Shown here in pieces: positions 20,235 to 31,785 of a DNA stretch of 64,000 bases. The DNA comes from Aquatica leii (Eukaryota; Arthropoda; Insecta; Coleoptera; Lampyridae), in assembly GCA_035610365.1 (NCBI GenBank), contig CM069437.1, positions 53,530,093 to 53,594,092 of the forward strand. Reading direction: 5' to 3'. Position 1 is the stretch's first letter. Each line of letters starts with the position of its first letter. The notes under the pieces were generated by a model that saw nothing but the letters and a program-made list of their open reading frames with translations, ran no database searches and had not been told where the DNA came from. Made by a program: the position numbers and the translations under genes.

Positions 20235-21852
20235 TACCCTCTCTCGTTTCAAAAACCAGCAGTACTCCGTCAACATGCTTGCATTCCACTTCCCTGAAAA
20301 TCTCTTCTCTAGCTTAGCGATGTCTTGATGGAACCGTTCCCCGTGTTCATCCGAAACTGCTCCTAAATTTTCAGAGAAAAAGTCCAGATGCGACATTAAG
20401 AGACATGTTACATCCTATGTCCTTGTACGCTAAAACAGTTCCTCGACGTGAGCGACATAATCTTCACTTTTGTGGTTACCCAGGAAGTTCTTACAAACGT
20501 TTTGAAATGCAAGCCAAGCTCGTTTTTCTTTTTGATTTAGGTGTTCAATAAACGTCGAATCTTGGAAGAGTTGTCTAATTTGGGGAACAACAAAAACGCC
20601 ATCTTTGATTTTAGCTTCGCTAAGACAAGGAAATTTAGTTTTCAAAAATTGAAATGCGCCACCGGTCTTGTCCACTGCTTTCACAAACTGCTTGATCAAT
20701 CCAAGTTTGATGTGTAAAGGTGGTAAGTAAATATTTTCCTTCGACCCAAAGGATTGTGGGCGACATTTTTCTGAGCAGGAATAAGATTTTTTCGCAGAGG
20801 CCAGTCCCATACGATCACAAAGGAAGCAGCAATATTTTGTGAATCCTGATTGCAGGCCCGTGAGTAGAGCAACAACTTTTAAGTCAGCGCAAAGTTTCCA
20901 CATGATTATCATGATAACCAATTTTATCAAAGATTCTAAAGATGTTTTCGTACGTTTCCTTCATATCAACAGAGTATACAACTGAAACTGATGGGAAGTC
21001 ATTCCCATTTGCCAACAGGACAACTTTTAAGTTTGTTTTTGATGAGTCTATAAACAGTCTCCATTTGTCTGGGTCACATGGCATCTGTAGCTCTGTCATC
21101 AATAAATTTGCATTAGGGCAGAACACTAAATCTTTATCTTCTGAGAAAAGACATTTCAGGGTTGCTTGTCTGGTCCTGTAATAAGATATTTTTACTCCCT
21201 TTTCTAAGAGATTCCACTGTTGAAGTCGCGATTCTAGGAGCTGAGATTTAGTCTTGGGTAACTGCAAATCCCTGACAAGATCATTTAATTCCGATTGAGT
21301 GAGGAGGTGAGGTTGCCAAGAAACTAAATCTGCGGAATACTCTTCATCATCATTGAACGTATCATTCGAAGCCCCAGGTTGTGGTTCAGAGTCTTTTAAA
21401 TCAATTTCCGGCTCTAGAGTATAAGTGTTTGGGGGCTCTGGGATTGGCAAAGTATCGTTATGAGGAACAGGTCTAAGAGCTGACGGAATATTGGGATACT
21501 GAATTGTATGCTTACTTTAGCTCGAAAACCCGACGGTGAAAGTCATACAAAAGTAACAATCTGTAAGATGACAGCGAGGTTCACGCCAAACCATGGGCAC
21601 AGCAAATGGCATTGATTTACGGGTACCTTTGAGCCATTTGGTCAAACTACTATAACAAGTCGTACAGCAAACTGATGGAGGCCAAGTGTTGTCCTGGTCG
21701 CCAACTTGACAATCAAAGTACAATTTATAAGCTGTTTTAACAAGCGGAGAAAGGGTTTTTCGTTGCGCTTTTGAAGTTAATTCCCCGCAGACATAGCAGA
21801 AGCTATCGGGATGATTTTTACACTCGCGTGGCATAATTAAACAGTAATTCAA
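20235..21852 (-). pseudogene. Unclassified DDE-like transposon protein (lightly damaged)
   Basis: Three minus-strand reading pieces (21852-21517, 21450-20884, 20930-20430) plus a tail to 20235 join into one protein with few breaks. Order: MPRECKNHPDSFCYVCGE with Cys pairs, SVCCTTCYSSLTKWLKG, MVWREPRCHLTDCYFC, an acidic linker, LFIDSSKTNLKVVLLANGN (Asp in FIDS), CADLKVVALLTGLQSGFTKY (second Asp), CCFLCD, then VSDEHGERFHQDI (Glu/His) and LTEYCWFLKRE. The Asp...Asp...Glu order with a Cys pair between looks like a DDE/RNase H-fold transposase (inference). Similar proteins occur as uncharacterised predictions in other invertebrates as I recall; no name is assigned. Confidence 0.65.
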
Positions 21853-22300
21853 CGCCCGACATTAACCACAAATCACACTTAGTCACTTGAAAAAATCCGG
21901 AGTAAAAGTAGTTTTACTGTTTTACACAAATGAACAAAATTCGGCACGTTTAAAACGTCGACAAGTTAACTCTGCAACAGCTATAGATGAACTGATCGAA
22001 GCAGTTAAGCAAACAATGTAATATACTATAATGAGAAGAGTAATGCAAGTTCAAGCCTGTCGAAAATTCCTGTTCAAACCTGCATGTGGTATTGAAATCG
22101 CCAGCGTCGTGCAGTGAATCTTCCTAACTGTTTATTAATATTTTTTTACTGTTCTTATATATTTGTATTTTATTGTTGTTTCTATATACATTTTATAGCA
22201 GAACTTTTGCCATATACTTGGGTATAAATTTTATTACCTGCTTTGGGATGTTTAACTACTATAAGTTAAAATTCTAAAAAAAAAATGCAAAAAATAAAAT

Positions 22301-22473
22301 AAAAATGGGGTCCCTCCAAAATAGGTGGGTGATGGGTAAAAACGGAGCTCATTTTTGGATTCAGGAGGTCATTTTACATAAGAATCGTCAAGAATGGTAT
22401 CAGGGCCGATTTATATACAGACCAGTGTAATTTTTGCATTTTTTGTTGCACACTGGTTTGATATTGGGCCAGT
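22301..22473 (-). repeat. Right long TIR
   Basis: Inverse of 19882-20041. It ends ...GATATTGGGCCAGT at 22473. An extra T-rich spacer near 22430-22450 differs from the left copy. Confidence 0.75.
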
Positions 22474-22676
22474 TAGTTCATAGCCCAGATCATGCCCCCC
22501 TCTGTATCGCACACACCGATCCGCCCAGAATCTATGGTGACGGCCATCCATCCAAGTCTTCAACATCAGCCGATATCCTTGACTAGTCAATTACTTGGTT
22601 AGCGCCTTTTACGTCTGAGCCGTACTGGCGACAATATTAGAGGCCAAATAAAAAGAATAAAACATTTCTAGGGCTT

Positions 22677-23775
22677 ATGGATCGAAGAAACACGTTCAGT
22701 TTTGAACAATTGCAATCTATGAATCTGGGTGACTTATTTGACATGATTGATGGAATTGATGATGATCAGGCCATTGATTCTGACTTGGGGGGAGATCAGA
22801 TACTGAAAATAATATCACGATGAAGACTTCTCTACCAAGCACTAGCCGAGGCAAAAGATTGTACACCAATGTAGACACTGAATCAGATTACAACAGCGAT
22901 GACTCAATAAAGAACCCCGACAGTTAACGAACCCGCTGCCCTAAAAAAACCTAAAAAAAACCTATTGACATTTTTCTAACGCTTTTTGGAGAAGATTTGT
23001 TCGAATCAAACCTATACGCTTTACAAAAAGGTACTTCTCTTGATTTGACCGTAAAGCGTTTCTGGGCATTTTGATTATTATGGGTTTCCACTTCTTGCCA
23101 AGCTTAGGTTTATATTGGTCATCAGATCAAAACTTTTCTTGCTCAAGCATTTCCGATACAATGATATTAAAAAGATTTCTAAAAATGTTGCGCTATCTAC
23201 ATCTTAGCAACAACCAAGGAGAGAGAGGAGATGATAAACCATCTATAAGACAGTTTTTTGAATTGCTATAATCTTGATAGAAATTTAGCTGTTGATGAGA
23301 GCATAGTTGCTTTCAAGGGTAGAATTCATCTCAAGCAATACATGTCCAAAAAGCTAATTAAAAAAGATATTAAGGTGTGCGCTTTAGCTTGCAGTCAAAC
23401 CAGCTACCTTCTAAACTTTTCGGTGTACGAAAGAAAAAAGCCAGGAGCAGGAACTTTGTGGCGAAAAAACTGTTTTGGAGCTTACAGAGCCATTTCAGAA
23501 CAAAAATGATTGTGTTTATTTCAATAATTCTCTAACTAACTTTTCACTTCTCTCAAAACCTTTAGATCCAAATATTTTTGGATGTGGGACTGTGAGGACC
23601 GTTTGGAAAAATTTCCCAGCTGAGTTAGTTGTTTTTGACAATGAATTGGAAGCAGCAAAATCAAATTTTGTAGGTACTACTTTTGTTACAGTGAGCAAGT
23701 AGAAGAACAAAGGCAAGAAATGTTTTATAGTAGCTACCACGATTCATAATGTCACAGAGATGTCAACTGTGAAAC
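22677..23775 (+). pseudogene. piggyBac transposase 1, N-terminal and catalytic part
   Basis: Plus-strand gene. It opens MDRRNTFSFEQLQSMNLGDL with an acidic domain (DDDQAIDSDLGG), then FHFLPSLGLYWSSDQN, SDTMILKRFLKMLRYLHLS, DRNLAVDESIVAFKGRIHL (catalytic Asp in VDES), YMSKKLIKKDIKVCALA, FDNELEAAKSNFVG and VTEMSTVKRYR. This is the DDE_Tnp_1_7 order of cut-and-paste TTAA-specific transposases. Frames shift near 22800, 23270 and 23510. The gene resumes at 24735 after a LINE insertion. Confidence 0.85.
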
Positions 23776-24710
23776 GATACCGATGCGAGTCAAATAGTTA
23801 TTAAAACAACTGTGCTTAGTAAGGAAACAACCAACTGTCCAACCGTTATCTAACCATCGACACCTCTCCGTCGTCAGCACACTCCTAATATAACAAAAAG
23901 TCATTCTTCCTTTCTTGCACGAAACCCACCGGTCTTGCCAACATTCGAGAATCTTATCTTTCAGGACCCTTTTAACGACATTCCTACCCTCAGCTTTCTC
24001 TACCTTGGTCAATAAATCAAACGGATCGCGCGGGATTCGCTTTCGCACAACATACAATTCACCTCGCATACAAGTCTTTAAATTTTACGGAACGACGCCA
24101 AAGAGAACCTGTAAGGCCTCAGTCGGCACCGTCTGACAGACCGAAAGCATTCCATACAAGACAACTTTCTGCGCACGGTTCAGCAAAACAACCATTTTCT
24201 GAAGATTCAAACGACGATACCACACACTCGACGCGTACAAAACACAAGCCGATATCATGTCTTGATGTTAGACAGGAGCAGCTGCACCGTTGACGCCCTA
24301 TTCATTCCTAAGAAGTCGTATCATCATCCCACTCACGACCTGAATGGGACGATTGAAGCTCATCCTCTTTCCGATATAGACATATAGACGCTTAGATAGC
24401 GAAGACAGGTAGATAAACGAACCTGGCTGCTCTCCAGACGTATCGCCGATGGTCTTGCAAACGCGATAGATGCTTTTATCACCAACATCTCAGTCTTCTG
24501 ACGCGAAACACTCACACCGACATTTAATTCCTATTCGACCAGATTCAACCACTCCTGACCCTTTTTTTGCAACGCTGCCCTGCTTGTACCTTCCACAATA
24601 CGTGTTAGGTCGTTTGCATAGGCCGCACATTCACATCCGCCGCATGTCAATTTCTCCAAAAGTACAACCATCATCATGTTCTATACCACCGGGACTATAA
24701 TTAGCATATG
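23776..24710 (-). pseudogene. LINE ORF2 fragment (R1-like) inserted in piggyBac 1
   Basis: Minus reading from 24690: CAAYANDLTRIVEGTSRAAL (RT active site, YADD changed to YAND), EWLNLVE, GVSVSRQKTEMLVIKASIAF, IRLESSQVRLSTCLRYL, then a C-terminal domain with EALQVLFGVVPLDL, ELYVVRKRIPRDPFDLL, CWQDRW and CFNNYLTRIGI. This is the 3' third of an R1-type ORF2, 5'-truncated, with a few stops. It separates two parts of one piggyBac gene. The junction with piggyBac sequence at the low end is uncertain by some tens of bases. Confidence 0.8.
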
Positions 24711-24734
24711 GGTGCAGTTAATTTATTTCACCAG

Positions 24735-25095
24735 CTTCACTCTTGCTATAACATAGCATGGAAATCACGAAGATGGTGGTTAAAGTTATTCTACTATTTT
24801 GTCGACGCCTCAATTGTCAACTCTTATAACCTATATATGTAAGTCAAGTTTCATTTAAAATTAGCCCAATAATAAACCAAAATTGCACTTGCTTTTTAGA
24901 AGTATCTTCGCTAACCAACTGATTCGGAATTTCTCATCTACAAAAAAACCAGGGTCTTGGTTAGCAGTTGATAGAAAAAATAAAATGTAAAAGGTTGTGC
25001 AAATGTAGCACTGACAAGAAACCTAAACGCAGCAATGTAGAGTGTACTAAAGTTGCATTATGTATTCCTTGTTTGTCATTATTCCATAATCATTA
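24735..25095 (+). pseudogene. piggyBac transposase 1, C-terminal part with Cys-rich domain
   Basis: WKSRRWWLKLFYYFVDASIV followed by NSYNLYM is the conserved helix after the catalytic core. After a frame change, KRLCKCSTDKKPKRSNVECT and VALCIPCLSLFH form the C-terminal Cys/His-rich domain that binds the element ends in piggyBac. With 22677-23775 it makes a nearly complete gene order. TIRs were not fixed; GGTCGATATTT-like words at 25125-25195 may be end sequence. Confidence 0.75.
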
Positions 25096-25325
25096 GTGTA
25101 ATTAGTATTTTTTTTAGAAATGCTTTAAATATCGACCAGTAAATTTTCTTAAAATAAATCGACCTACATGAATACTGGTCAAAATATCGACCTGCTTAAA
25201 AAAAGTGAATCTGTATTTTTGTTTGGTAGCAAATCCTGTATTTTGTTAGTTTAACTATAAATAAAAATATTTGTAAGTTCAAATGTCTCGATTTTATTCC
25301 GTAGTAATTTATCCTATAAAGGGTT
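25096..25325. other. Short spacer with repeated ATACTGGTCAA/ATCGACC words
   Basis: AATATCGACCAGTAAA, AAATCGACCTACATG, ATACTGGTCAAAATATCGAC: three related words within 75 bases, also resembling ATACTGGTCAATATTTC at 19880. Possibly terminal sequence of one of the neighbouring DNA transposons. Confidence 0.35.
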
Positions 25326-26290
25326 AACAAATTAAAGGAATGGAAAGATGTTTATTTACAAGAAATTCGTGCTTTCCTCCGTTTACTTATTGAAGCAGGA
25401 GTAAAACGAAGCTGAGGCGTTGAAGTACGCAAACTATTTTCCCAGAAATTTTTCAATGCCATATATTGAGCTACTATGTCTGTTACTCGATACCAAGAAA
25501 TAATAAGATATATAAAATTCAATGACAATAAAACTCGCAAGACGTGTCTAGAAACTGACAAATTAGCGATTATATCTTATATCTGTTATGTTTTCATTCA
25601 CGGCGTAAGATGTGTATTATACCTGATCAAAACGTAAAAATCGATAAGCAGTTTGTTGGTTATTGAGGTTGCTGCAGTATAGAATATATACTCAGCAAAC
25701 CTGCAAAATATGGCTTTAAGATATTTTGGATGTGCCAATCTAGCTCTGGATACGGTATCGTTGGCATGATTTATGTGAGACGGTAACCGCGCGAACCACC
25801 GCTTAAGAATTTACGATTTGAAGTTGTTCATACATTTGTCTGTAGTGTTCATAATTCTAAACTAAACCTTACAATAGATAATTTTTTTCACAAGCGTTCC
25901 ATTAGTTATCTATTTTTTAGGAAAAAACATGACAGTTGTCAGCACACTAAATCAAAACAAACGAGACACTCTAAAAGAACTAAAACTGTCTAGAAATTGC
26001 CCAGTTTGTTCTTCAATGTTTTGTTTTAGAATCAATGTTAATATTATGAGCTACGTGTCTAAAAAAATAAATGTGTAATTCTATCAAGTAGCATGCACTA
26101 CGACATCTCTATCAGAAATAGTGTTAAGAAGAAAGCAGGTGTTACATTATCACCAAACGAAAAGTGGAGTAGATGTTATGGATCAGATGGCGACAACATA
26201 CACTTGCAAAAGACAAACTAGACGTTGGCTATTAGCATTTTCTTAATTTTTTGTATATCAGCTCTTGGCGCTTTTATACCTTTTTTCTTA
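25326..26290 (+). pseudogene. piggyBac transposase 2 relic
   Basis: A second piggyBac gene of a different lineage: EIRAFLRLLIEAGVKRS, IYATMSVTRYQEIIRYIKFN (one stop before ATM), ETDKLAII, PDQNVKIDKQFVGY (family has VDEQ; the Asp is kept), SKPAKYGFKIFW, NLTIDNFFHK (DNFF), KKNKCVILSSSMHYD, then SGVDVMDQMATTYTCKRQTR and RWLLAFS/ISALGAF. Frameshifts, stops and a short gap break it. The N-terminal acidic region and the C-terminal Cys domain are not seen. Confidence 0.8.
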
Positions 26291-26479
26291 TTTCTTATTT
26301 CTTATTAGTACGAGAAGTGGCGCATATTTTTTATCTTTCTTTTATTATAGTTAACTATACCTACTCACCGACATTGTAGGTGGCGTGGTTTTTACCAACG
26401 GGACCGGCTATAAAATGCTTTTTCGTAACAAAAAGGTCTATATTTATTATGTTTCACTCCAAACCAAGATGAACAAGAT
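26291..26479. other. Short AT-rich spacer
   Basis: Nothing recognised. Confidence 0.25.
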
Positions 26480-26790
26480 TCGACTATATAAACAACTGAA
26501 ATTATTAAAAAGATTTAAACGCTAAAATCGGAAATGAAATTTTAGATGAGTCAAACTAAACTACAATAGAAACTCTACAAATTGTAATAGACGAATACTG
26601 ATTGAACTTTGTTCATACAGTGAACTTAGAGTAAACGATGCATATTTCTTTTATAAAAAGCAATACGAGTATATCTTTTGCGATAATTAAGACAACAAAT
26701 CAGTAATGAATTACATCATCACCAACTACAACTTTAAGCTACATCAAATTCTAGACGTCTAGACTTACATAAGCTAACATAGATGTACAT
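26480..26790 (+). pseudogene. LINE endonuclease-domain fragment
   Basis: Plus reading: DLNAKIGNEIL (family GDFNAKIG, holding the catalytic Asp-x-Asn), ELRVNDAYFFYKKQYEYIFC, NKSVMNYIITNYNFKLHQIL and DVRTYISANIDVHTSR. This is the second half of an AP-like endonuclease of a LINE. Stops break it, and the final Ser-Asp-His is not clear. It may belong to the clade of the LINE at 42.7 kb, but the parts do not overlap. Confidence 0.6.
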
Positions 26791-27179
26791 ACATCACGTT
26801 CAGAGAACAACACCTTAAGGTTCCAAGAGGAAACTTTAACAGTAGTGCTGCTTGGCTGTCAGATACGATCAATGTCGGACCGTTTGCGTATGATTTCGAA
26901 TCGATAATGTTCCTGACACACCAGTTAATAGCAGCAACTAGAATGGTGTTTATTTAAAGGTTTACAATAGACATAAACGATTCTGACAAGTTTAAAATAA
27001 AGTAAAAAATTAGGAAAACAGACAAAAAGAACTCCCCTTAGGGTAGAAAGTGTTTATACCCGCTAACTTTTGCGTTGGTTTGAAATTATTTTGTTACGAC
27101 TAGCAAAACAGGCGTTGAAACTTAAAGTTTCTATGCAAGTGATAAGAAAAATCTAATGGAAAAATTGTTAGGCATGAAA
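26791..27179. other. Spacer, nothing recognised
   Basis: No family-level reading; frames are closed. Confidence 0.25.
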
Positions 27180-27440
27180 CATGGATTTCGATATAATCTA
27201 CTTGATGAACAAGTTTAAATATTCAACATTCGATTTGAAACGTATAAGTTGACAATTTCCGCGCCAAAAGTTTTTCAAAAGATATTATAAATTTTAATAT
27301 TTATTCTTGACAACATTATCATTTCAGATCAAGATGAATTGGACAATGATATTGCGTTGCAAACAAAAAAGTCTTAATAAATATGAGTCCGCTAAGTAAC
27401 GGTTTCGGAAGTTTATTCAAATGGCTAGATTTCTTGACAT
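27180..27440 (+). pseudogene. Gypsy RT remnant (weak)
   Basis: HGFRYNLLDE, FETYKLTISAPKVFQKIL and ILDNIIISDQDELDND resemble gypsy RT (family: APxxFQ and the xxDD turret, here LDNI, so the active site is changed). Very decayed; identity is tentative. Confidence 0.35.
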
Positions 27441-27609
27441 TATATGTTTGAAAAAACTCACCAAAGATTGCGTAATACTGGTTTATTGAGGAAATAGTGC
27501 TATTTAGCCGGAATACAAAAATCGGTATCTACTCTTAGAACAGAAGAAAAAATAATCCGGGAACGAGGGTACGGGAAATATCAGCCAAGGTAGGAAATAG
27601 TGGCCCTCT

Positions 27610-27990
27610 TGTTTAGAAAATTTTAAATCTACTTGATCATCAAACACGTTTGGTTTTTGCCACGTTTTCTTGCCACTATTCTTTTTACGGATAAATCTGG
27701 GTTGTTTTTTATAACGCGTATGTTTGGGCCGATGAAAATCTCTATGCTCTAATGGAAAATAGATATCATATACGTTTTTGATTAAACATTTAAACCAAAC
27801 TTTTTCACGTAGTTGATAAGAAAGGACAGGCCTGTTTTATTGCCTGCAAGATTGCTTAATTTAAACCCTCTAGATTCCTTTCTTTGATGATAATTGAAAA
27901 CATTACTTTATGGCACTCCTGTAAATAGCCTTGAAGAGCTGCAACAACAATTTAATCAAAAATATGAACAAATTTGAGCCAATTAAAGAA
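27610..27990 (+). pseudogene. Tc3-like mariner transposase remnant
   Basis: VFATFSCHYSFYG, YNAYVWADENLYALMENRYH and IRFSLNIWTK match the middle of the transposase family whose C-terminal half is well kept at 33629-34093 on the other strand (family: VWADENPH, then NVW). The catalytic Asp regions are not both visible. No TIR found. Confidence 0.5.
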
Positions 27991-28583
27991 TTTTAGATAG
28001 GGTTTGAATATTTTTTAGACTATGTATGCTTCATACATATGCGACTGTTTTTTTGTTTTCCTTAGAAGTCTCTTTTGGTTGTATATAATAAATAAGTAAT
28101 GCAAACAAATGTTTCAAGAAAGAAAAATGTTTCATATCTCCGAAGCGGTTACTTTTCAAACCCTTCTATTTTTTTTATCTTTTTTGTTTATTTTGGTTCA
28201 TACTACTACTTCCTTAAACATTACACTTTTTTTTAACATTCTGTAAGCAAGAAGTTCTAGCGATAGTTTTTGCATCCGAAAAGCAAATAATGTACCTAAA
28301 GAAGAAGAAGATAATATAGTTAAAAACATGCTCAAAAAAAGATTTTTTTGTAATATAAAAATTCTCTGTAACCAAGCGTAGAAAACTTTTGAACTGAAAA
28401 TGCTTTTTACATTATACATCTAATTCTTATTTTAAATATTATTATACGTTAGAATCAAATAATAAAAGAAAAAATAAAACTGAAACAGAAGAATCTGGTG
28501 TAGTAATGATAATATTGCTTAAACTGAAATTTATTAATGTTTTGAGTTGAGCTAACGGAGATGTGGTTTTGAATCTAAAACTA
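27991..28583. other. AT-rich spacer
   Basis: No gene recognised; open minus-strand readings at 28198-28651 have composition expected from AT-rich DNA. Confidence 0.25.
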
Positions 28584-28903
28584 CGTTTCCACTGGAGGAA
28601 CATTGACCAACTTTTGTGTTTTGATATGTTTTTTCTTGTTGACGTAAACAAAAACTTTCAGAAATATATGTAAACTTTTGTTTCGACTGACGTTATCACT
28701 CATGGTTTCAGTTTTTCACGCAGTGTTTCCACTAAACGGGTTTTTTTGTTTTAATCAAAAGTTGGAATTATTATCGGTCAACAACAACAACAACCGGCAT
28801 TTGTTTTCGAAACAAACTGTAACATTTAGCAATTTTGTGGAACATTTTTCGAAACAAACAACAAGAAACACAAAAGTTGCTCAATGTTCCTCCAGTGGAG
28901 ACG
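28584..28903. mobile_element. 320-bp MITE with ~38-bp TIRs and TA duplication
   Basis: Ends CGTTTCCACTGGAGGAACAT... in both orientations (left 28584, right ending 28903), continuing inward through GA(C/G)CAACTTTTGTGTTT. TA at 28582-28583 and 28904-28905. Tc1/mariner-type MITE features. The interior is T-rich, with an ACAACAACAACAAC run near 28782. Confidence 0.8.
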
Positions 28904-30100
28904 TAACTTAAGAGTAGGTTTTGGAAACTACGTTGAAGAAACTTGGATCTTCAAACTTTTTAATGAATGAAATATTTACAGAACCACATATCAAACTTTC
29001 TTAGTGCCGAAATATTTCAAATGTATTAAAAAAATTTAGTCTATCTGACAGAAGAATAAAGAATACAGAAAAGATTGTCGACAAAAGTTAAAGTAAAATA
29101 AAAATTTTATCGAAAAATCAGCAACTCATATTTCATATATCACATTTCAGATTTTAGTTGTTTTTAATGTAGAGCAGTTCAGTTCTATTTGCAGGACATA
29201 AAACTAATCTCAATCAAGAAAGCAATAAACTTGTTTTCATTACGTCAAAAATAATATTAGGAAGTGTTTTTTATACATATTCTGGCACGTTTACTTCGAC
29301 ATAGCATGAAATTGTTAATTTACTCTACGTTGAAAATATAAATAGAGACTGAAAAGTGCATAGAATAAAAAAACATAAAAGAATTTAATAAGCGATGACA
29401 GGAATAATGTGTTTATACCTAAAACATTAATTAAAATTCATAATATTCTTTACGTTGCATAAGTTGACTTTTAATTACGTTGTCAACTCTATTTAATAAT
29501 TCATAAGTTTTAAGCGATTTTTTACGTTACGAGAAAAATGTGAAAATTAACGTTTAATGTTTATGTACAAAATTCATTCCAACGTAAGCACTAACACAAT
29601 TTTAATTCATATTAATTTTTTAACTTAATTGTCCTTGACCTCTATTTGAGTTATAAATCATTGGAAAAAAAATCACAAATCCAATTGAATAAGTAAATAT
29701 GAGCATATGTAAATTTATGGTTTGAAATAAATTTTCTACACTTGGGAATCACTTAAATGAGCATACATACACAAATTGAAAACTAAAGACGTCACCCGTG
29801 TAATTTAATTTTCACGATAGGAAATGCGCTAGATCTAATTTCTAACCCAGAAAAGGTGTTGCTTGTTTAATATTGAACAAGTTAAAGTTGATACGTAAAA
29901 GCTAGTTGTAGAAATTTAAGCGAGAAAATGGATAATGCAGTACCCGAAATAATTAGATTTATTGATAAACTCGAAGAAAATTAGATGAAATATAACTTCA
30001 TTGTAGGTGTTTTGCAATGGTTAATGTAAAACTAAAGATGTATTTGATTCTTCTTGTCCAAAGTGAGCAACTATTTTTTAAATGATTGTAACAATTTTAA
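28904..30100. other. 1.2-kb AT-rich stretch
   Basis: No recognised gene. A short ATG reading at 29929 (MDNAVPEIIRFIDKLEEN, stop) could be a gag or gene start but is too short to support. Confidence 0.25.
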
Positions 30101-30109
30101 AACTAAATT

Positions 30110-30480
30110 TATTTACACGTATTTATTTACACGATATATATAATTACTTTTAAACTAACACTAATAAAATGCAACGTTATTTAAGAAAATCAACTTAGAA
30201 GTCTATTCTATCACTACAATTAGTATTTACTGTCTGCAATTTTTGTTTATCTACACTGGTAGTTATTTTTACTTTTATTTATATTTTATTTAAACCGACA
30301 AAGCCTCTTTAACACTTACGACTCAATTTGAAAACTAACTTGATCTTCCTTCGAATACCTACGTTTTATATTCTTCCGTTATCAGAATCCAGAATATTCT
30401 ATTCGTTTCGATCATCGTTTCAAAGTTTTCAAATACTTTGGGGACTCTGCACTGTTTCCTTCTTAAGACTGCTCTGTCCT
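30110..30480 (-). repeat. Gypsy LTR-like repeat, copy 1
   Basis: Landmarks: TTTATTTACACG, TAACACTAATAAAATGCAAC, TTATTTAAGAAAA, TTTATTTAAACCGACAAAG, AACTTGATCTTCCTTC, TATTCTTCCGTTATCA. Partial copy at 31786-31990 and a solo copy at 60090-60480. The minus-strand integrase between the first two suggests an LTR of that gypsy element. Confidence 0.55.
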
Positions 30481-30959
30481 AAAACAGCAAACTGAATGCA
30501 GCACCGGTAGAAAGGATCGTAGCAATAGCGGCAGTTCTCTTTATTTCGGCAACTTTCTTGAGCATAAAAGTAATAGTCAATGTTCAATTTAGATAGTAAC
30601 TGCAGACGGACACTTGAACGTCTGTTCGATGGAAGACGACCTCCACCTTATTTTTAACTGTCCTCCAATCCAGGTGCTCTAAGCCACAACCAAGCTTTAC
30701 ACGTGAGTACTTCCTGGCGACCAGATAGAAAACGTAGCATCGATCGTCACGTAGTTTAAAAGGTTTGCCGAACGCCGGTTACTGTTTTTGTAGTTTATCT
30801 ATCCGTCTAAACTTCTGCTGCTGCAACCCCTTTGGACATTTCAAGATCTTTGTTTACGCGTAATTCTTTCGTGTTTGGAACAGATTTTATTGCTCCTCGT
30901 TAGCAACTCCTAACTTAGCTTTTCCATAAACTTATTGAAATCCATTCTTTTGACTTGAT

Positions 30960-31780
30960 TTCTAGTTCTGCTCGTTATGACTTTGATTCTCACCTGGTTT
31001 TTGGTGCCAGCAAACTAGACTAAACGATCAATTTGGACCACTATTGACTTGCCACAGATTGGTTTTCGGATGCGATATATGACGTCATTAATACGCTACA
31101 CAACTTCATAAGGGTTTTCCCATTGCCTCGACAGCTTCGGCAACAAATTACGTCTTCTGTGGACAACCACATCATGTCACTCGGTTAAAACCCACTGTTT
31201 TGTGCTTTGACGTCACATCTAGCCTTCAATCTGTCGTTGGCAATTTTTTGTGTTTTTACAGACCGCGTTATGTACTTCGTCTAGCTTCTGCATCAACTTG
31301 TTAACATAGTCTTTTCCAGCGACTTCTTCTTCCGGTTTTCGTCAATTGTATTTTATGACCGAGCATGACACGCGGTGGTGTTGGCCCGTGCTTTCGTAAA
31401 CAAATGATCGGTATAATGTTAGGAAAAGGTGGAAGTACTAAACTCATTCTCTTTGGCGTTCAGACACTACTTTGGCTAAGTACTTTCCCATTGTTCGATT
31501 CATCCGTTCAACCATTCCATCAGATTGAGAATGGGAAAGCGTCGTTCTAGTTTTCTTAATTCCCAACAGTCGACAAACGTCTTGAAACAACTCAAAGTTG
31601 CGACCTTGGTCAAAATGTAATTCCAATGAAACTCCAAACCGACAGAAACACTGTTTCACTAAAACGTCTTGGACTGTAGCTGCTTCTTGATTGGTATTGC
31701 GTAACCCTCCGTCAATTTTGTGAAATAATCCATCGCTACCAGGACGTATTTGTTTCCCAAATCCGATTTTGGAAACGGTT
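30960..31780 (-). pseudogene. Gypsy integrase relic
   Basis: Minus reading: PFPKSDLGNKYVLVAMDYFT (first catalytic Asp), FGVSLELHFDQGRNFE (second Asp), LFQDVCRLLGIKKTRTT, SHSQSDGMVERMNRTMGKYL (catalytic Glu in VERMN), then after frameshifts STGTTPARVMLGHKIQL and a C-terminal DVIYRIRKPICGKSIVVQID. Good D,D,E spacing in the kept core. Upstream RT/RNase H are absent, and the sequence abuts a partial LTR at 31786, a rearranged or deleted element. Confidence 0.8.
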
Positions 31781-31785
31781 CTGCA

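Larger units (their letters stand above)
19882..22473 (-). mobile_element. DNA transposon with ~160-bp TIRs and unclassified protein
   Basis: Long inverted repeats bound a 2.6-kb unit holding one minus-strand gene. Both ends read inward ACTGG(T/C)C..AATAT..., a second ACAC(C/T)GGTCTG block, GATTCTTATGTAAAATGA, CCTGAATCCAAA, CATCACCCACC and GAGGGA.CCCC. Outside these the similarity stops (TAGTTCAT at right, TATTAAT at left). I could not fix a target duplication. The TIR length and the protein do not match hAT, mariner or piggyBac patterns seen elsewhere in the window. Confidence 0.7.
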
